A stretch of 6,623 bases of DNA, from positions 1-6,623 of the forward strand of contig JAFAGU010000344.1 of the NCBI GenBank assembly GCA_019237595.1. Direction: 5' to 3'. Every line of letters starts with the position of its first letter. The first letter of the stretch is position 1. A program made the position numbers and the translations under genes. The DNA is from Betaproteobacteria bacterium (GTDB lineage: Bacteria > Pseudomonadota > Gammaproteobacteria > Burkholderiales > SG8-39). Positions 1 through 5,031 of the stretch are shown one piece after another. The notes beneath the pieces were generated by a model. The model searched no databases. It worked only from the letters and a program-made list of their open reading frames with translations, and was not told the origin of the DNA.

Positions 1-588
1 CATGGTGATGTCGAGCGTCGCGCCTTCGCCCGTGCGCTCGCGGCGCAAGAGCGCCGCGAGGATGGACGAGAAGGCATACATGCCGGCCGCGATGTCGGCC
101 GCCGGAATGCCGGCCTTGGAGGGCGCATCCGGCGTTCCGGTGACCGAGAGGAGCCCCGCCTCGCACTGGACGAGCAGGTCGTACGCCTTCTTGCTCGCGT
201 AAGGGCCCGCAGGTCCGTACCCGGAAACGCCGCACCAGATGAGGCGGGGATGCCTGCTTCGCAGTGATGGACCCAGGCCCAGCCGGTCGGCGGCGCCGGG
301 GGCGAGGTTCTGGAGGAACACGTCTGCCCTGGCAACGAGCCGCGCCAGCACTTCGGCCGCTTCCGGCCGCTTCACGTCGAGCGCGAGGCTTTCCTTCGAG
401 CGGTTGACCCAGACGAAATGCGAGGAGAGCCCCTTGACCGTGCGGTCGTAGCCCCGCGAGGCGTCGCCTTCTCCCGGCCGCTCGATCTTGATTACCCGCG
501 CGCCAAGGTCCGCGAGTTGGCGCGTCGCGAGCGGGCCCGCGATGACCTGCTCGAGCGCAACGACCGTGATGCCCTCGAGCGGCCTCAC
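1..588 (-). CDS. CaiB/BaiF (family III) CoA-transferase, N-terminal part, truncated by window edge
   Basis: The visible 196 residues are the N-terminal half of a family III CoA-transferase, which moves CoA between carboxylic acids through an aspartyl-CoA thioester; full members are about 390-410 residues. The start MRPLEGITVVALEQ, then AGPLATRQLADLGARVIKIERP (residues 17-38), NRSKESLALD (62-71) and the SGYGPAGPY loop (122-130) are typical. D165, in PAADIAAGMYAF, aligns with the catalytic Asp of formyl-CoA transferase. I chose the GTG at 588 because it gives the canonical family N-terminus and overlaps the upstream hydratase stop as GTGA. No clear Shine-Dalgarno precedes it, so translational coupling is likely. 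The frame stays open to position 1, where the gene is cut. Family assignment is firm. Substrates (for example succinate, mesaconate, oxalate or an aromatic acid) cannot be assigned from this half. Confidence 0.93.
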   Translation of the reverse strand, partial: MRPLEGITVVALEQVIAGPLATRQLADLGARVIKIERPGEGDASRGYDRTVKGLSSHFVWVNRSKESLALDVKRPEAAEVLARLVARADVFLQNLAPGAADRLGLGPSLRSRHPRLIWCGVSGYGPAGPYASKKAYDLLVQCEAGLLSVTGTPDAPSKAGIPAADIAAGMYAFSSILAALLRRERTGEGATLDITM

Positions 589-1364
589 GTGAACGTCAGC
601 GTCGCCGGAGCGAGCGCGAGGCCGTTGATCTGCGTGCTCCAGGTTTCGCCGGGCGCGACGGGATGTGCGTCGGTGAGCGTCCCCGTGGTGACGAGCTCGC
701 CCGCCTGCAGGGACGGCGCGGCCGCCTGCTTGCGGAGCACTTCGACGAGGTAGCCGAGGGCAAGCAGCGGGCTCCCGAGGACGTTCGCCCCGACGCCCCG
801 ATCCATTTCCTTCCCGGCTTTCCTGAGGACGATCTCGATCCCCGGCAAATCTTTTTCTAGGTTCTTGAAGCGGCCGACCGGGAAACGCTCGCCCACGAAG
901 AGCCGCCCATGAAGCCCGTTGTCGGCGCAACAGTCCGCGAGCTTGACCTTCCAGTCGGGATGGTGGCATTGGACGATTTCCACGGAGTGCGCGACCCACT
1001 CGATCGCCTCGAGCAGGTCCGGCAGGGCGGCGCTTCGCGGTGTCGATTTCAGCCCGAAGCAGACCTCCGGCTCGATTCGCGGCTGAACGAGGCCGGCGAG
1101 CGGGAACGCCGAGGCGCGGGTCTCGAGCGTGCGGTCGTAGACCGTTCCCCAGATTGGCTCGTAGACCCCGTAGCGCGGCCAAATGGTGCGATTGGTAAAG
1201 CCGATCTTGCGCCCGATGGGAACCCATCCCGCCGAGACGCGGCGGCGGTGCAGCGCGCGCGCCGCCTCGTACGCCTCCTCCGTGCCCAGTCCCGGCTCGC
1301 GATCCGTGAACGGCGGCACCACCCGAGCGTTTTCCTGGATGTCGAAGAGCTCGTCCGCCCGCAT
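585..1364 (-). CDS. 2-keto-4-pentenoate hydratase-like protein (MhpD type, FAH superfamily)
   Basis: A 259-residue protein of the hydratase/decarboxylase branch of the fumarylacetoacetate hydrolase superfamily, which normally hydrates 2-hydroxypenta-2,4-dienoate in meta-cleavage pathways; the length is that of MhpD-like enzymes. Seen in the sequence: GRKIGFTN (51-58), the metal-binding IEPEVCFGL with E98 and E100, a third probable ligand E129 in HSVEIV, DWKVKLADCCADNG (137-150), and the C-terminal GELVTTGTLTDAHPVAPG segment. These match hydratases better than true fumarylacetoacetases. The ATG at 1364 is preferred over a longer open frame reaching 1907, because that extension runs antisense through nfeD and resembles nothing. 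Its stop overlaps the CoA-transferase start. No Shine-Dalgarno precedes the ATG, while a TACAAT hexamer lies 7 bp upstream, suggesting a leaderless mRNA. The usual aldolase and acylating aldehyde dehydrogenase partners are not in view, so the true substrate may differ. Confidence 0.88.
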   Translation of the reverse strand: MRADELFDIQENARVVPPFTDREPGLGTEEAYEAARALHRRRVSAGWVPIGRKIGFTNRTIWPRYGVYEPIWGTVYDRTLETRASAFPLAGLVQPRIEPEVCFGLKSTPRSAALPDLLEAIEWVAHSVEIVQCHHPDWKVKLADCCADNGLHGRLFVGERFPVGRFKNLEKDLPGIEIVLRKAGKEMDRGVGANVLGSPLLALGYLVEVLRKQAAAPSLQAGELVTTGTLTDAHPVAPGETWSTQINGLALAPATLTFT

Positions 1365-1388
1365 GCGCGCGATTGTAGTATTAGGGCC
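1365..1388. promoter_or_regulatory. 24-bp divergent intergenic region with two opposed -10-like hexamers
   Basis: This is the whole gap between the hydratase ATG (minus strand) and the NfeD GTG (plus strand). It holds an AT-rich island at 1372-1383 in otherwise GC-rich DNA. Minus strand: TACAAT (1377-1372), one mismatch from consensus, ends 7 bp before the ATG. Plus strand: TAGTAT (1376-1381), two mismatches, ends 7 bp before the GTG. Both would place transcription starts at or next to the start codons. No good -35 box is visible at 17-18 bp for either hexamer, and those positions would lie inside the opposite gene. The functional call is inference. Confidence 0.45.
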
Positions 1389-1814
1389 GTGGATGCTTCC
1401 CTGGGCTGGGCGATCCTGGGGCTCGCTCTGGTAATCGCGGAGCTGCTCACCGGAACGTTCTACCTTCTCATGCTCGGCGTGGCCGGCTTCGGCGCCGCTG
1501 CGGCCGCCTGGATGGACCTCGGCTTCGAGGCGCAGATCATCGTGTTCGCAATCGTCGCTGCGGCCGGATGCTACGGCGTGCACGCCTATCGAGCCAAGGA
1601 CGCGGGACGCCGGATGCCTTCGATCGACGCCGGCAAGCCGGCCACGTTCGAGACCTGGATCGACGAGGCCGCGCGCCTTGCGCGCGTGCGCTACCGCGGC
1701 GCGCCCTGGGAAGCACGCATCGAGGGAACCGAAGCGCCGCAGCCCGGGGCGCTCGTCTACGTCGTCGACACCGATGGCAACACGCTCAAGGTCGCCACAA
1801 GGCCGCCCGCCTGA
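1389..1814 (+). CDS. NfeD-like membrane protein, short form (YbbJ type), partner of SPFH protein
   Basis: A 141-residue short NfeD family protein, thought to work in the inner membrane with an SPFH/stomatin partner in membrane quality control or microdomain organisation. The N-terminal half is hydrophobic, with membrane segments near residues 5-20, 23-41 and 48-66, and GTFYLLMLGVAGFGAA is typical of the family. The C-terminal half (about 85-138) reads as the NfeD OB-fold: GKPATFETWIDE, RVRYRGAPWEARIEG, then PGALVYVVDTDGNTLKV. I chose the GTG at 1389 because it directly precedes the first membrane helix; the same frame is open back to 909 but only as an antisense shadow of the hydratase. The only AGGG upstream sits 2 nt from the start, too close for a normal Shine-Dalgarno. 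The SPFH gene follows after 58 bp, the classic pairing. Length and order match E. coli ybbJ-qmcA, but the symbol is withheld. Confidence 0.88.
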   Translation: MDASLGWAILGLALVIAELLTGTFYLLMLGVAGFGAAAAAWMDLGFEAQIIVFAIVAAAGCYGVHAYRAKDAGRRMPSIDAGKPATFETWIDEAARLARVRYRGAPWEARIEGTEAPQPGALVYVVDTDGNTLKVATRPPA

Positions 1815-1856
1815 GCCGCTCGAGCTGTTGTCGCAAGCGGCCAGCACGCTGGCTCC

Positions 1857-1866
1857 GAAAGGGGGG
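1857..1866 (+). promoter_or_regulatory. Ribosome binding site of the SPFH gene
   Basis: GAAAGGGGGG lies 6 nt before the ATG at 1873. It is the clearest Shine-Dalgarno on the plus strand here. It settles the start codon against the longer open frame that begins at 1678 inside nfeD. Confidence 0.7.
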
Positions 1867-1872
1867 ATTTCC

Positions 1873-2871
1873 ATGTTCGGCAAGCTGATCATCGTCGCGG
1901 TTCTCACCGTTGCTTCCTACCTGATGCCGGCGACGCGCCCGCTCGCGCCCTGGATCCTCTTCCTTGGCGTGGTGATCGCCTTCGTCATCGAGGGCGTTCG
2001 CATCGTGCCGCAGCAGCACGCCTACGTCGTCGAGCGCCTGGGGCGCTTCCACGAGGTGCTCGAGCCGGGCTTGAACCTCATCATCCCGTTCCTCGACCGC
2101 ATCGCCTACACGCACTCGCTCAAGGAAGTCCCGCTCGACGTGCCGGAGCAGGTCTGCATCACCAAGGACAATACGCAGCTCGCGGTGGACGGCATCCTCT
2201 ACTATCAGGTCACCGACCCGCGCCTCGCCTCCTACGGCTCGGCCAACTACATCGCCGCCATCAGCCAGCTCGCCCAGACCACCCTGCGCAGCGTGATCGG
2301 GAAGATGGAGCTCGACAAGACCTTCGAATCGCGCGAGGACATCAACCGGCACATCGTCGCCGAGCTCGACGAGGCCGGCCGCAACTGGGGCATCAAGGTC
2401 CTGCGCTACGAGATCAAGAGCCTCACGCCGCCGGAGACGATCCTGCGCGCCATGCAGGCGCAGATCACCGCCGAGCGCGAAAAGCGGGCGCTCATCGCGA
2501 AGTCCGAGGGCCAGCGGCAGCAGGAAATCAACCTCGCCGACGGCGAGAAGCAGGCCGCGGTGCTGAAATCGGAGGGCGACAAGCAGGCCGCCATCAACAA
2601 GGCGCAGGGCGAAGCCACCGCGATCCGCGTCATCGCGGAAGCGACGGCCGCCGGCGTGCGCGCCGTCGCCGAAGCCGTGGGCGAGAAGGGCGGCCTGGAG
2701 GCCGCGAACCTCAAGGTGGCGCAGCAGTACGTCGAGGCCTTTGCACAGCTTGCCAAGACGTCGAATACCCTGATTATTCCGGGCAATACCGCCGACGTCG
2801 GGGGCTTCGTCGCCACGGCCATGACGGTGCTCGACCGGGCTCGTGGCGCACAGGCTGCAAAGCCGGCCTAG
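1873..2871 (+). CDS. qmcA: SPFH/band 7 protein, paraslipin (QmcA-like)
   Basis: A 332-residue stomatin/prohibitin-type scaffold expected to oligomerise at the inner membrane with the NfeD-like protein encoded just upstream. Two hydrophobic stretches (about 4-18 and 26-42) are followed by the SPFH domain: VRIVPQQHAYVVERLGRFHEVLEPGLNLIIPFLDRI (42-77), the DNTQLAVDGILYYQVTDP strand region, and the ELDKTFESREDIN and NWGIKVLRYEIKSLTPP blocks. A charged Ala/Glu/Lys-rich coiled coil with KSEG/ADGEKQ-type repeats runs from about 194 to 275, and the C-terminus is typical of the family. The match to E. coli QmcA includes the NWGIKV and AERxKRA motifs. Two N-terminal hydrophobic segments, rather than the single one of E. 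coli QmcA, could form a hairpin or one segment plus a signal-like leader. The ATG at 1873 is set by its Shine-Dalgarno. Family firm; the exact symbol is provisional. Confidence 0.92.
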   Translation: MFGKLIIVAVLTVASYLMPATRPLAPWILFLGVVIAFVIEGVRIVPQQHAYVVERLGRFHEVLEPGLNLIIPFLDRIAYTHSLKEVPLDVPEQVCITKDNTQLAVDGILYYQVTDPRLASYGSANYIAAISQLAQTTLRSVIGKMELDKTFESREDINRHIVAELDEAGRNWGIKVLRYEIKSLTPPETILRAMQAQITAEREKRALIAKSEGQRQQEINLADGEKQAAVLKSEGDKQAAINKAQGEATAIRVIAEATAAGVRAVAEAVGEKGGLEAANLKVAQQYVEAFAQLAKTSNTLIIPGNTADVGGFVATAMTVLDRARGAQAAKPA

Positions 2872-2886
2872 TCCTCCCGGACTAGG
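2867..2886 (+). other. Perfect hairpin spanning the qmcA-like stop codon
   Basis: CCTAGTCC (2867-2874) and GGACTAGG (2879-2886) form a perfect 8-bp stem with a TCCC loop. The TAG stop codon (2869-2871) lies in the left arm. No T-run follows on the plus strand, so it does not look like a complete intrinsic terminator. It could stabilise the 3' end or be a Rho-associated or processing element. Confidence 0.5.
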
Positions 2887-2897
2887 GGGCGCAATAG

Positions 2898-2917
2898 AAA
2901 AAACGACGGGAAAGTCG
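2898..2917 (-). terminator. Weak intrinsic terminator candidate for the minus-strand operon
   Basis: Read on the minus strand, CGAC (2917-2914), a six-base loop and GTCG (2907-2904) are followed at once by six T residues (2903-2898). The 4-bp stem is short, so the call is weak. It lies about 400 bp past the dehydrogenase stop, so any transcript ending here would run antisense through the tandem repeats. Confidence 0.3.
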
Positions 2918-2931
2918 GAAGATACCTACAC

Positions 2932-3011
2932 GCGAGTAGCCAACACACTGTTACCAGCCCCACGCCAGGAGCGGCTCTCCGGGACAGCAGGGCCAAACAA
3001 CGTGTAGCAAC
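2932..3011 (+). repeat. Imperfect tandem repeat, copy A (about 80 bp)
   Basis: Copy A starts GCGAGTAGCC and ends GTGTAGCAAC. Over the first 35 bases it differs from copy B at four positions, all transitions, and over the last 23 bases at three. The core GGACAGCAGGGCCAAACAA (2982-3000) is identical in both. Internal pairing: CTGTT (2948-2952) with GGACAG (2982-2987), and GGAG (2968-2971) with CTCC (2977-2980). A perfect 7-bp outer stem, CTACACG (2926-2932) with CGTGTAG (3001-3007), closes the unit. It has no convincing reading frame. I do not recognise the family. The strand shown is the one on which the downstream terminator acts. Confidence 0.75.
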
Positions 3012-3016
3012 CGCGG

Positions 3017-3090
3017 GCGAGTAGCCAGCACGCTGTTATCAGCCCCGCGCCGGAAGCCCCGGACAGCAGGGCCAAACAAAGTGCAGCGAC
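3017..3090 (+). repeat. Imperfect tandem repeat, copy B (about 74 bp)
   Basis: Copy B begins 85 bp after the start of copy A and is about 6 bases shorter, the missing bases lying in the apical hairpin. It keeps GCGAGTAGCC, CTGTTAYCAGCCCC and the identical 19-base core (3061-3079). GCTGTT (3032-3037) pairs with GGACAGC (3061-3067), giving the same hairpin as in copy A with one extra G-C pair. The outer 7-bp stem of copy A is not kept. A separate small hairpin, GCAG-CGA-CTGC (3083-3093), follows. Confidence 0.75.
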
Positions 3091-3119
3091 TGCCGATCAC
3101 CGCTTGAGAGGCAACCACG

Positions 3120-3149
3120 GAGGGCACGGCTACCGGTCGTGCCCTCTTT
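3120..3149 (+). terminator. Plus-strand intrinsic terminator
   Basis: GAGGGCACG (3120-3128) pairs perfectly with CGTGCCCTC (3138-3146). One G-T and one C-G pair extend this to 11 bp around a TACCG loop. The sequence just after it is T-rich (TTTCATTTCC, 3147-3156). It ends plus-strand transcription about 250 bp after the qmcA-like stop, so it terminates either a long 3' UTR or a separate small RNA carrying the two repeats. Confidence 0.78.
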
Positions 3150-3256
3150 CATTTCCAACTCTCGGATCGAATCTTACGAGTCCCGGGCGGCGGCGGCTAT
3201 CGCCGGCGAACGCTCGGGCTTGTCGCGATTCGCAGGTTCATATTCTCGCCGGGCGG

Positions 3257-3277
3257 CGACGTCGGGAACCGACGTCG
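3257..3277. repeat. Perfect 9-bp inverted repeat, GAA spacer
   Basis: CGACGTCGG (3257-3265) and CCGACGTCG (3269-3277) are exact reverse complements separated by GAA. Each arm contains the palindrome GACGTC. No T-run follows on either strand. It could be a second terminator-like hairpin of the minus-strand operon, a 3'-end stabiliser, or a protein-binding site. The stretch 3150-3256 holds only minor GC-rich repetition and no gene I can support. Confidence 0.5.
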
Positions 3278-3280
3278 GGA

Positions 3281-3309
3281 CGCGCGCCAACAATTCCTCC
3301 CGGCGCGCG
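3281..3309. repeat. Perfect 8-bp GC-only inverted repeat after the dehydrogenase gene
   Basis: CGCGCGCC (3281-3288) and GGCGCGCG (3302-3309) pair perfectly around a 13-base, AT-richer loop, 13 bp past the dehydrogenase stop. The stem is all G-C, but no T tract follows in the minus-strand direction, where a second hairpin (3257-3277) comes 3 bp later. A role in 3'-end formation of the right-hand operon is inferred from position only. Confidence 0.5.
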
Positions 3310-3322
3310 CCAAGAATTTCCG

Positions 3323-4261
3323 CTAGACGACGCGGGTCCTCACCGGCTTGCCCGCGAAGTGCAGCCGCAGGTTCTCGATCTGCAGGTCGCCCATCGCCTT
3401 GCGCGTCTCGATCGTGGCGCTCCCTACGTGCGGGAAGAGTACCGTGTTGTCGAGCTCGAAGAACGCCTCCGGCACCCGCGGCTCGTCGGCGAAGACGTCG
3501 AGGCCCGCGCCTGCGATGCGCTTTTCCTGCAGGTACTTCAGGAGCACCGGCTCGTCGACGACGGACCCGCGCGCGATGTTGCAGAGGTAGCCCTCCGGGC
3601 CCAGCGCGTCCAGGACCTTGGCGTCCACGAGGTTCTTCGTTTCCGCGCCGCCTGGCGTGACGATCATGACCACGTCGCTGTTCCTGGCCAGTGCGACCGG
3701 ATCCGGATCGTAGGGGAAAGGCGAGTCCTTCCTGCGCCGGTTGTGGTAGCGGATGTTCATGCCGCAGGCCTGGGCGCGCTTCGCGATCGCCTCGCCGATG
3801 CGCCCGAGCCCGAGGATGCCGAGCGTCTTGCCGCCGAGTGAAGTGGTGAGCGGGTACGGGCCCTTGGTGGCCCAGGCGCCCGTGCGCAGATAGGCGTCCG
3901 ACTGGGGCAGTTTCCTCAAGGTCGAAAGAATCAAGCCCAAGGCCGTATCGGCGACGCACTCGTTCAGCACGTCAGGGGTATTGGTGACGACGACGCCGCG
4001 CTTCTTCGCCGCATCGAGGTCGATCTGGTCGACGCCCACGCCGAAGTTGGAGACGATCTCCAGCTTCGGCAGCGCGTCCATCAGCTTGCCGTCCACGGGA
4101 TAGTGGCCGAAGGAGGCCACTGCCCGCACGCGCTCGCCGACGCCGCGCAGGAAGGCGGGCTTGTCGGCGGCCTCGTAGAGCTTGTGGACGGTGTATTCCG
4201 TCTCGAGGGTGGCCTGGGTCCCGGCGTGGCCCTTCCCCGTGAAAATGATTTCCGGTTTCAT
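3323..4261 (-). CDS. D-isomer-specific 2-hydroxyacid dehydrogenase, probably NADP(H)-dependent
   Basis: A 312-residue NAD(P)-dependent D-2-hydroxyacid dehydrogenase, a family that reversibly reduces 2-keto acids such as glyoxylate, hydroxypyruvate or phenylpyruvate. The substrate-binding part includes SNFGVGVDQIDLDAAKKRGVVVTNTP (71-96) and ADTALGLIL (104-112). The Rossmann motif GLGRIG is at 151-156, and N174-R175-R176 sits at the end of the second strand, where an acidic residue marks NAD enzymes; basic residues there favour NADPH. The catalytic triad is visible: R231 in NIARGSVVDE, E260 in DVFADEP, and H278 in FPHVGSATIETR. The ATG at 4261 overlaps the aldolase stop (ATGA), with GGAGAGG 11 nt upstream. 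The frame is open further to 4408, but only as a shadow of the aldolase. It is the last operon gene and probably acts on a product or relative of the aldolase reaction. A GhrB-like glyoxylate/hydroxypyruvate reductase role is plausible but unproven. Confidence 0.92.
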   Translation of the reverse strand: MKPEIIFTGKGHAGTQATLETEYTVHKLYEAADKPAFLRGVGERVRAVASFGHYPVDGKLMDALPKLEIVSNFGVGVDQIDLDAAKKRGVVVTNTPDVLNECVADTALGLILSTLRKLPQSDAYLRTGAWATKGPYPLTTSLGGKTLGILGLGRIGEAIAKRAQACGMNIRYHNRRRKDSPFPYDPDPVALARNSDVVMIVTPGGAETKNLVDAKVLDALGPEGYLCNIARGSVVDEPVLLKYLQEKRIAGAGLDVFADEPRVPEAFFELDNTVLFPHVGSATIETRKAMGDLQIENLRLHFAGKPVRTRVV

Positions 4262-5025
4262 TTCGGTCTGAACCTCTCCAAGAGGGCCTCGGCGCCGCGC
4301 GCGAGGATCCCGATGTCGTTGCCCACTGCCACGAAAAGCGCGCCGACACCGAACTGGCGCTTGGCGTGCTCCTCCGCCGGCGTGAGGATGCCGGGCGCCT
4401 TGCCGCACTTGCGGATGCGGCGGATCGCCTCATCGATGAGGGGCATGACCTTGGGATTCGCGATCTCGCCCATGTAGCCGAGCGAGGCATGCAGGTCCGC
4501 CGGGCCGATGAAGACGCCGTCGATTCCCTCCACCGCCGCGATCGACTCCAGGTTGTCGAGGCCCTGCTGGTTCTCGATCTGGACGAGCACGCAGATTTCC
4601 TCGTGCGCGCGCCGCGCGTAGTCCTTGATCCTGCCGAAGCGCGTGGCGCGCGTGGAGCCGGCGACGCCACGCACGCCATGCGGCGGATAGCGCGTGTAGG
4701 ACACCGCCGCCTTCGCCTCCTCCGCGGTCGAAACGTAGGGAATGAGGATCGATTGCGCGCCGATGTCGAGCACGCGCTTGATCGTCACCATGTCGTTCCA
4801 GGGGACGCGCACCACCGCATGGGTCGGATACGGCGCGGTCGCCTGCAGCTGCGTCAGCAGGTTTTCCAGCTCATTCGGCGAATGCTCGGTGTCGAGCAGG
4901 ATCCAATCGTAGCCGGCGCCGGCGATCACCTCCACCGAGTAGTTGGACGAGAGCGTCGACCACAGGCCGATCTGCGGCCGGGCGGCCTTGAGCGCCCGCT
5001 TGAACGAATTGGCTGGAAGTTCCAT
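4258..5025 (-). CDS. HpcH/HpaI family class II aldolase
   Basis: A 255-residue metal-dependent, pyruvate-forming aldolase of the HpaI/GarL/RhmA type, which cleaves 2-keto-3-deoxy acids to pyruvate and an aldehyde. Length and motifs are standard: GLWSTLSSNYSVEVIAGAGYDWILLDTEHSPN (20-51) with catalytic His48; R73 in VVRVPW; PYVSTAEEAKAAV (96-108); the YPPHGVRGV loop (113-121); metal ligands E151 in QIENQQGL and D177 in GVFIGPADL; and FVAVGNDIGIL near the C-terminus. The ATG at 5025 lies 6 bp after the permease stop, and AAGGA inside the permease end (5040-5036) serves as Shine-Dalgarno with 10 nt spacing. Its stop overlaps the dehydrogenase start. Being between transporter and dehydrogenase points to catabolism of an imported sugar or sugar acid. 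Whether the natural substrate is a deoxy-aldarate, 2-keto-3-deoxy-rhamnonate or similar cannot be told from the sequence. Confidence 0.92.
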   Translation of the reverse strand: MELPANSFKRALKAARPQIGLWSTLSSNYSVEVIAGAGYDWILLDTEHSPNELENLLTQLQATAPYPTHAVVRVPWNDMVTIKRVLDIGAQSILIPYVSTAEEAKAAVSYTRYPPHGVRGVAGSTRATRFGRIKDYARRAHEEICVLVQIENQQGLDNLESIAAVEGIDGVFIGPADLHASLGYMGEIANPKVMPLIDEAIRRIRKCGKAPGILTPAEEHAKRQFGVGALFVAVGNDIGILARGAEALLERFRPK

Positions 5026-5031
5026 GGGGTT

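Noticed and set aside
909..1388. Upstream extension of the NfeD frame to 909
   Set aside because: It is antisense to the hydratase and has no recognisable motif; the membrane domain starts right after the GTG at 1389.
1815..1853. Small alternative hairpins between nfeD and the SPFH gene (1815-1841 and 1840-1853)
   Set aside because: The stems are 5-6 bp, mutually exclusive by only two bases, with no T-run; chance pairing in GC-rich DNA is a sufficient explanation.
1678..1872. Upstream extension of the SPFH frame to 1678
   Set aside because: It overlaps the nfeD coding sequence out of frame, while a strong Shine-Dalgarno marks the ATG at 1873.
1365..1907. Upstream extension of the hydratase frame to 1907
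   Set aside because: It runs antisense through nfeD, resembles no domain, and would give a 440-residue protein in a family of about 260.
2932..3090. Tandem repeats as a CRISPR array, tRNA pair or 6S RNA
   Set aside because: There are only two diverged units without uniform short repeats and spacers. No cloverleaf or CCA-type end could be formed, and no 6S-like central bulge is seen.
3183..3258. Ten-base direct repeat CCGGGCGGCG at 3183 and 3249
   Set aside because: It is low-complexity GC sequence, expected by chance at this composition.
3104..3841. Plus-strand open frames over the terminator and dehydrogenase antisense (3104-3841, 3139-3660), and minus-strand 3174-3959
   Set aside because: They cross a strong terminator hairpin and are low-complexity shadows of the dehydrogenase gene, with no family resemblance.
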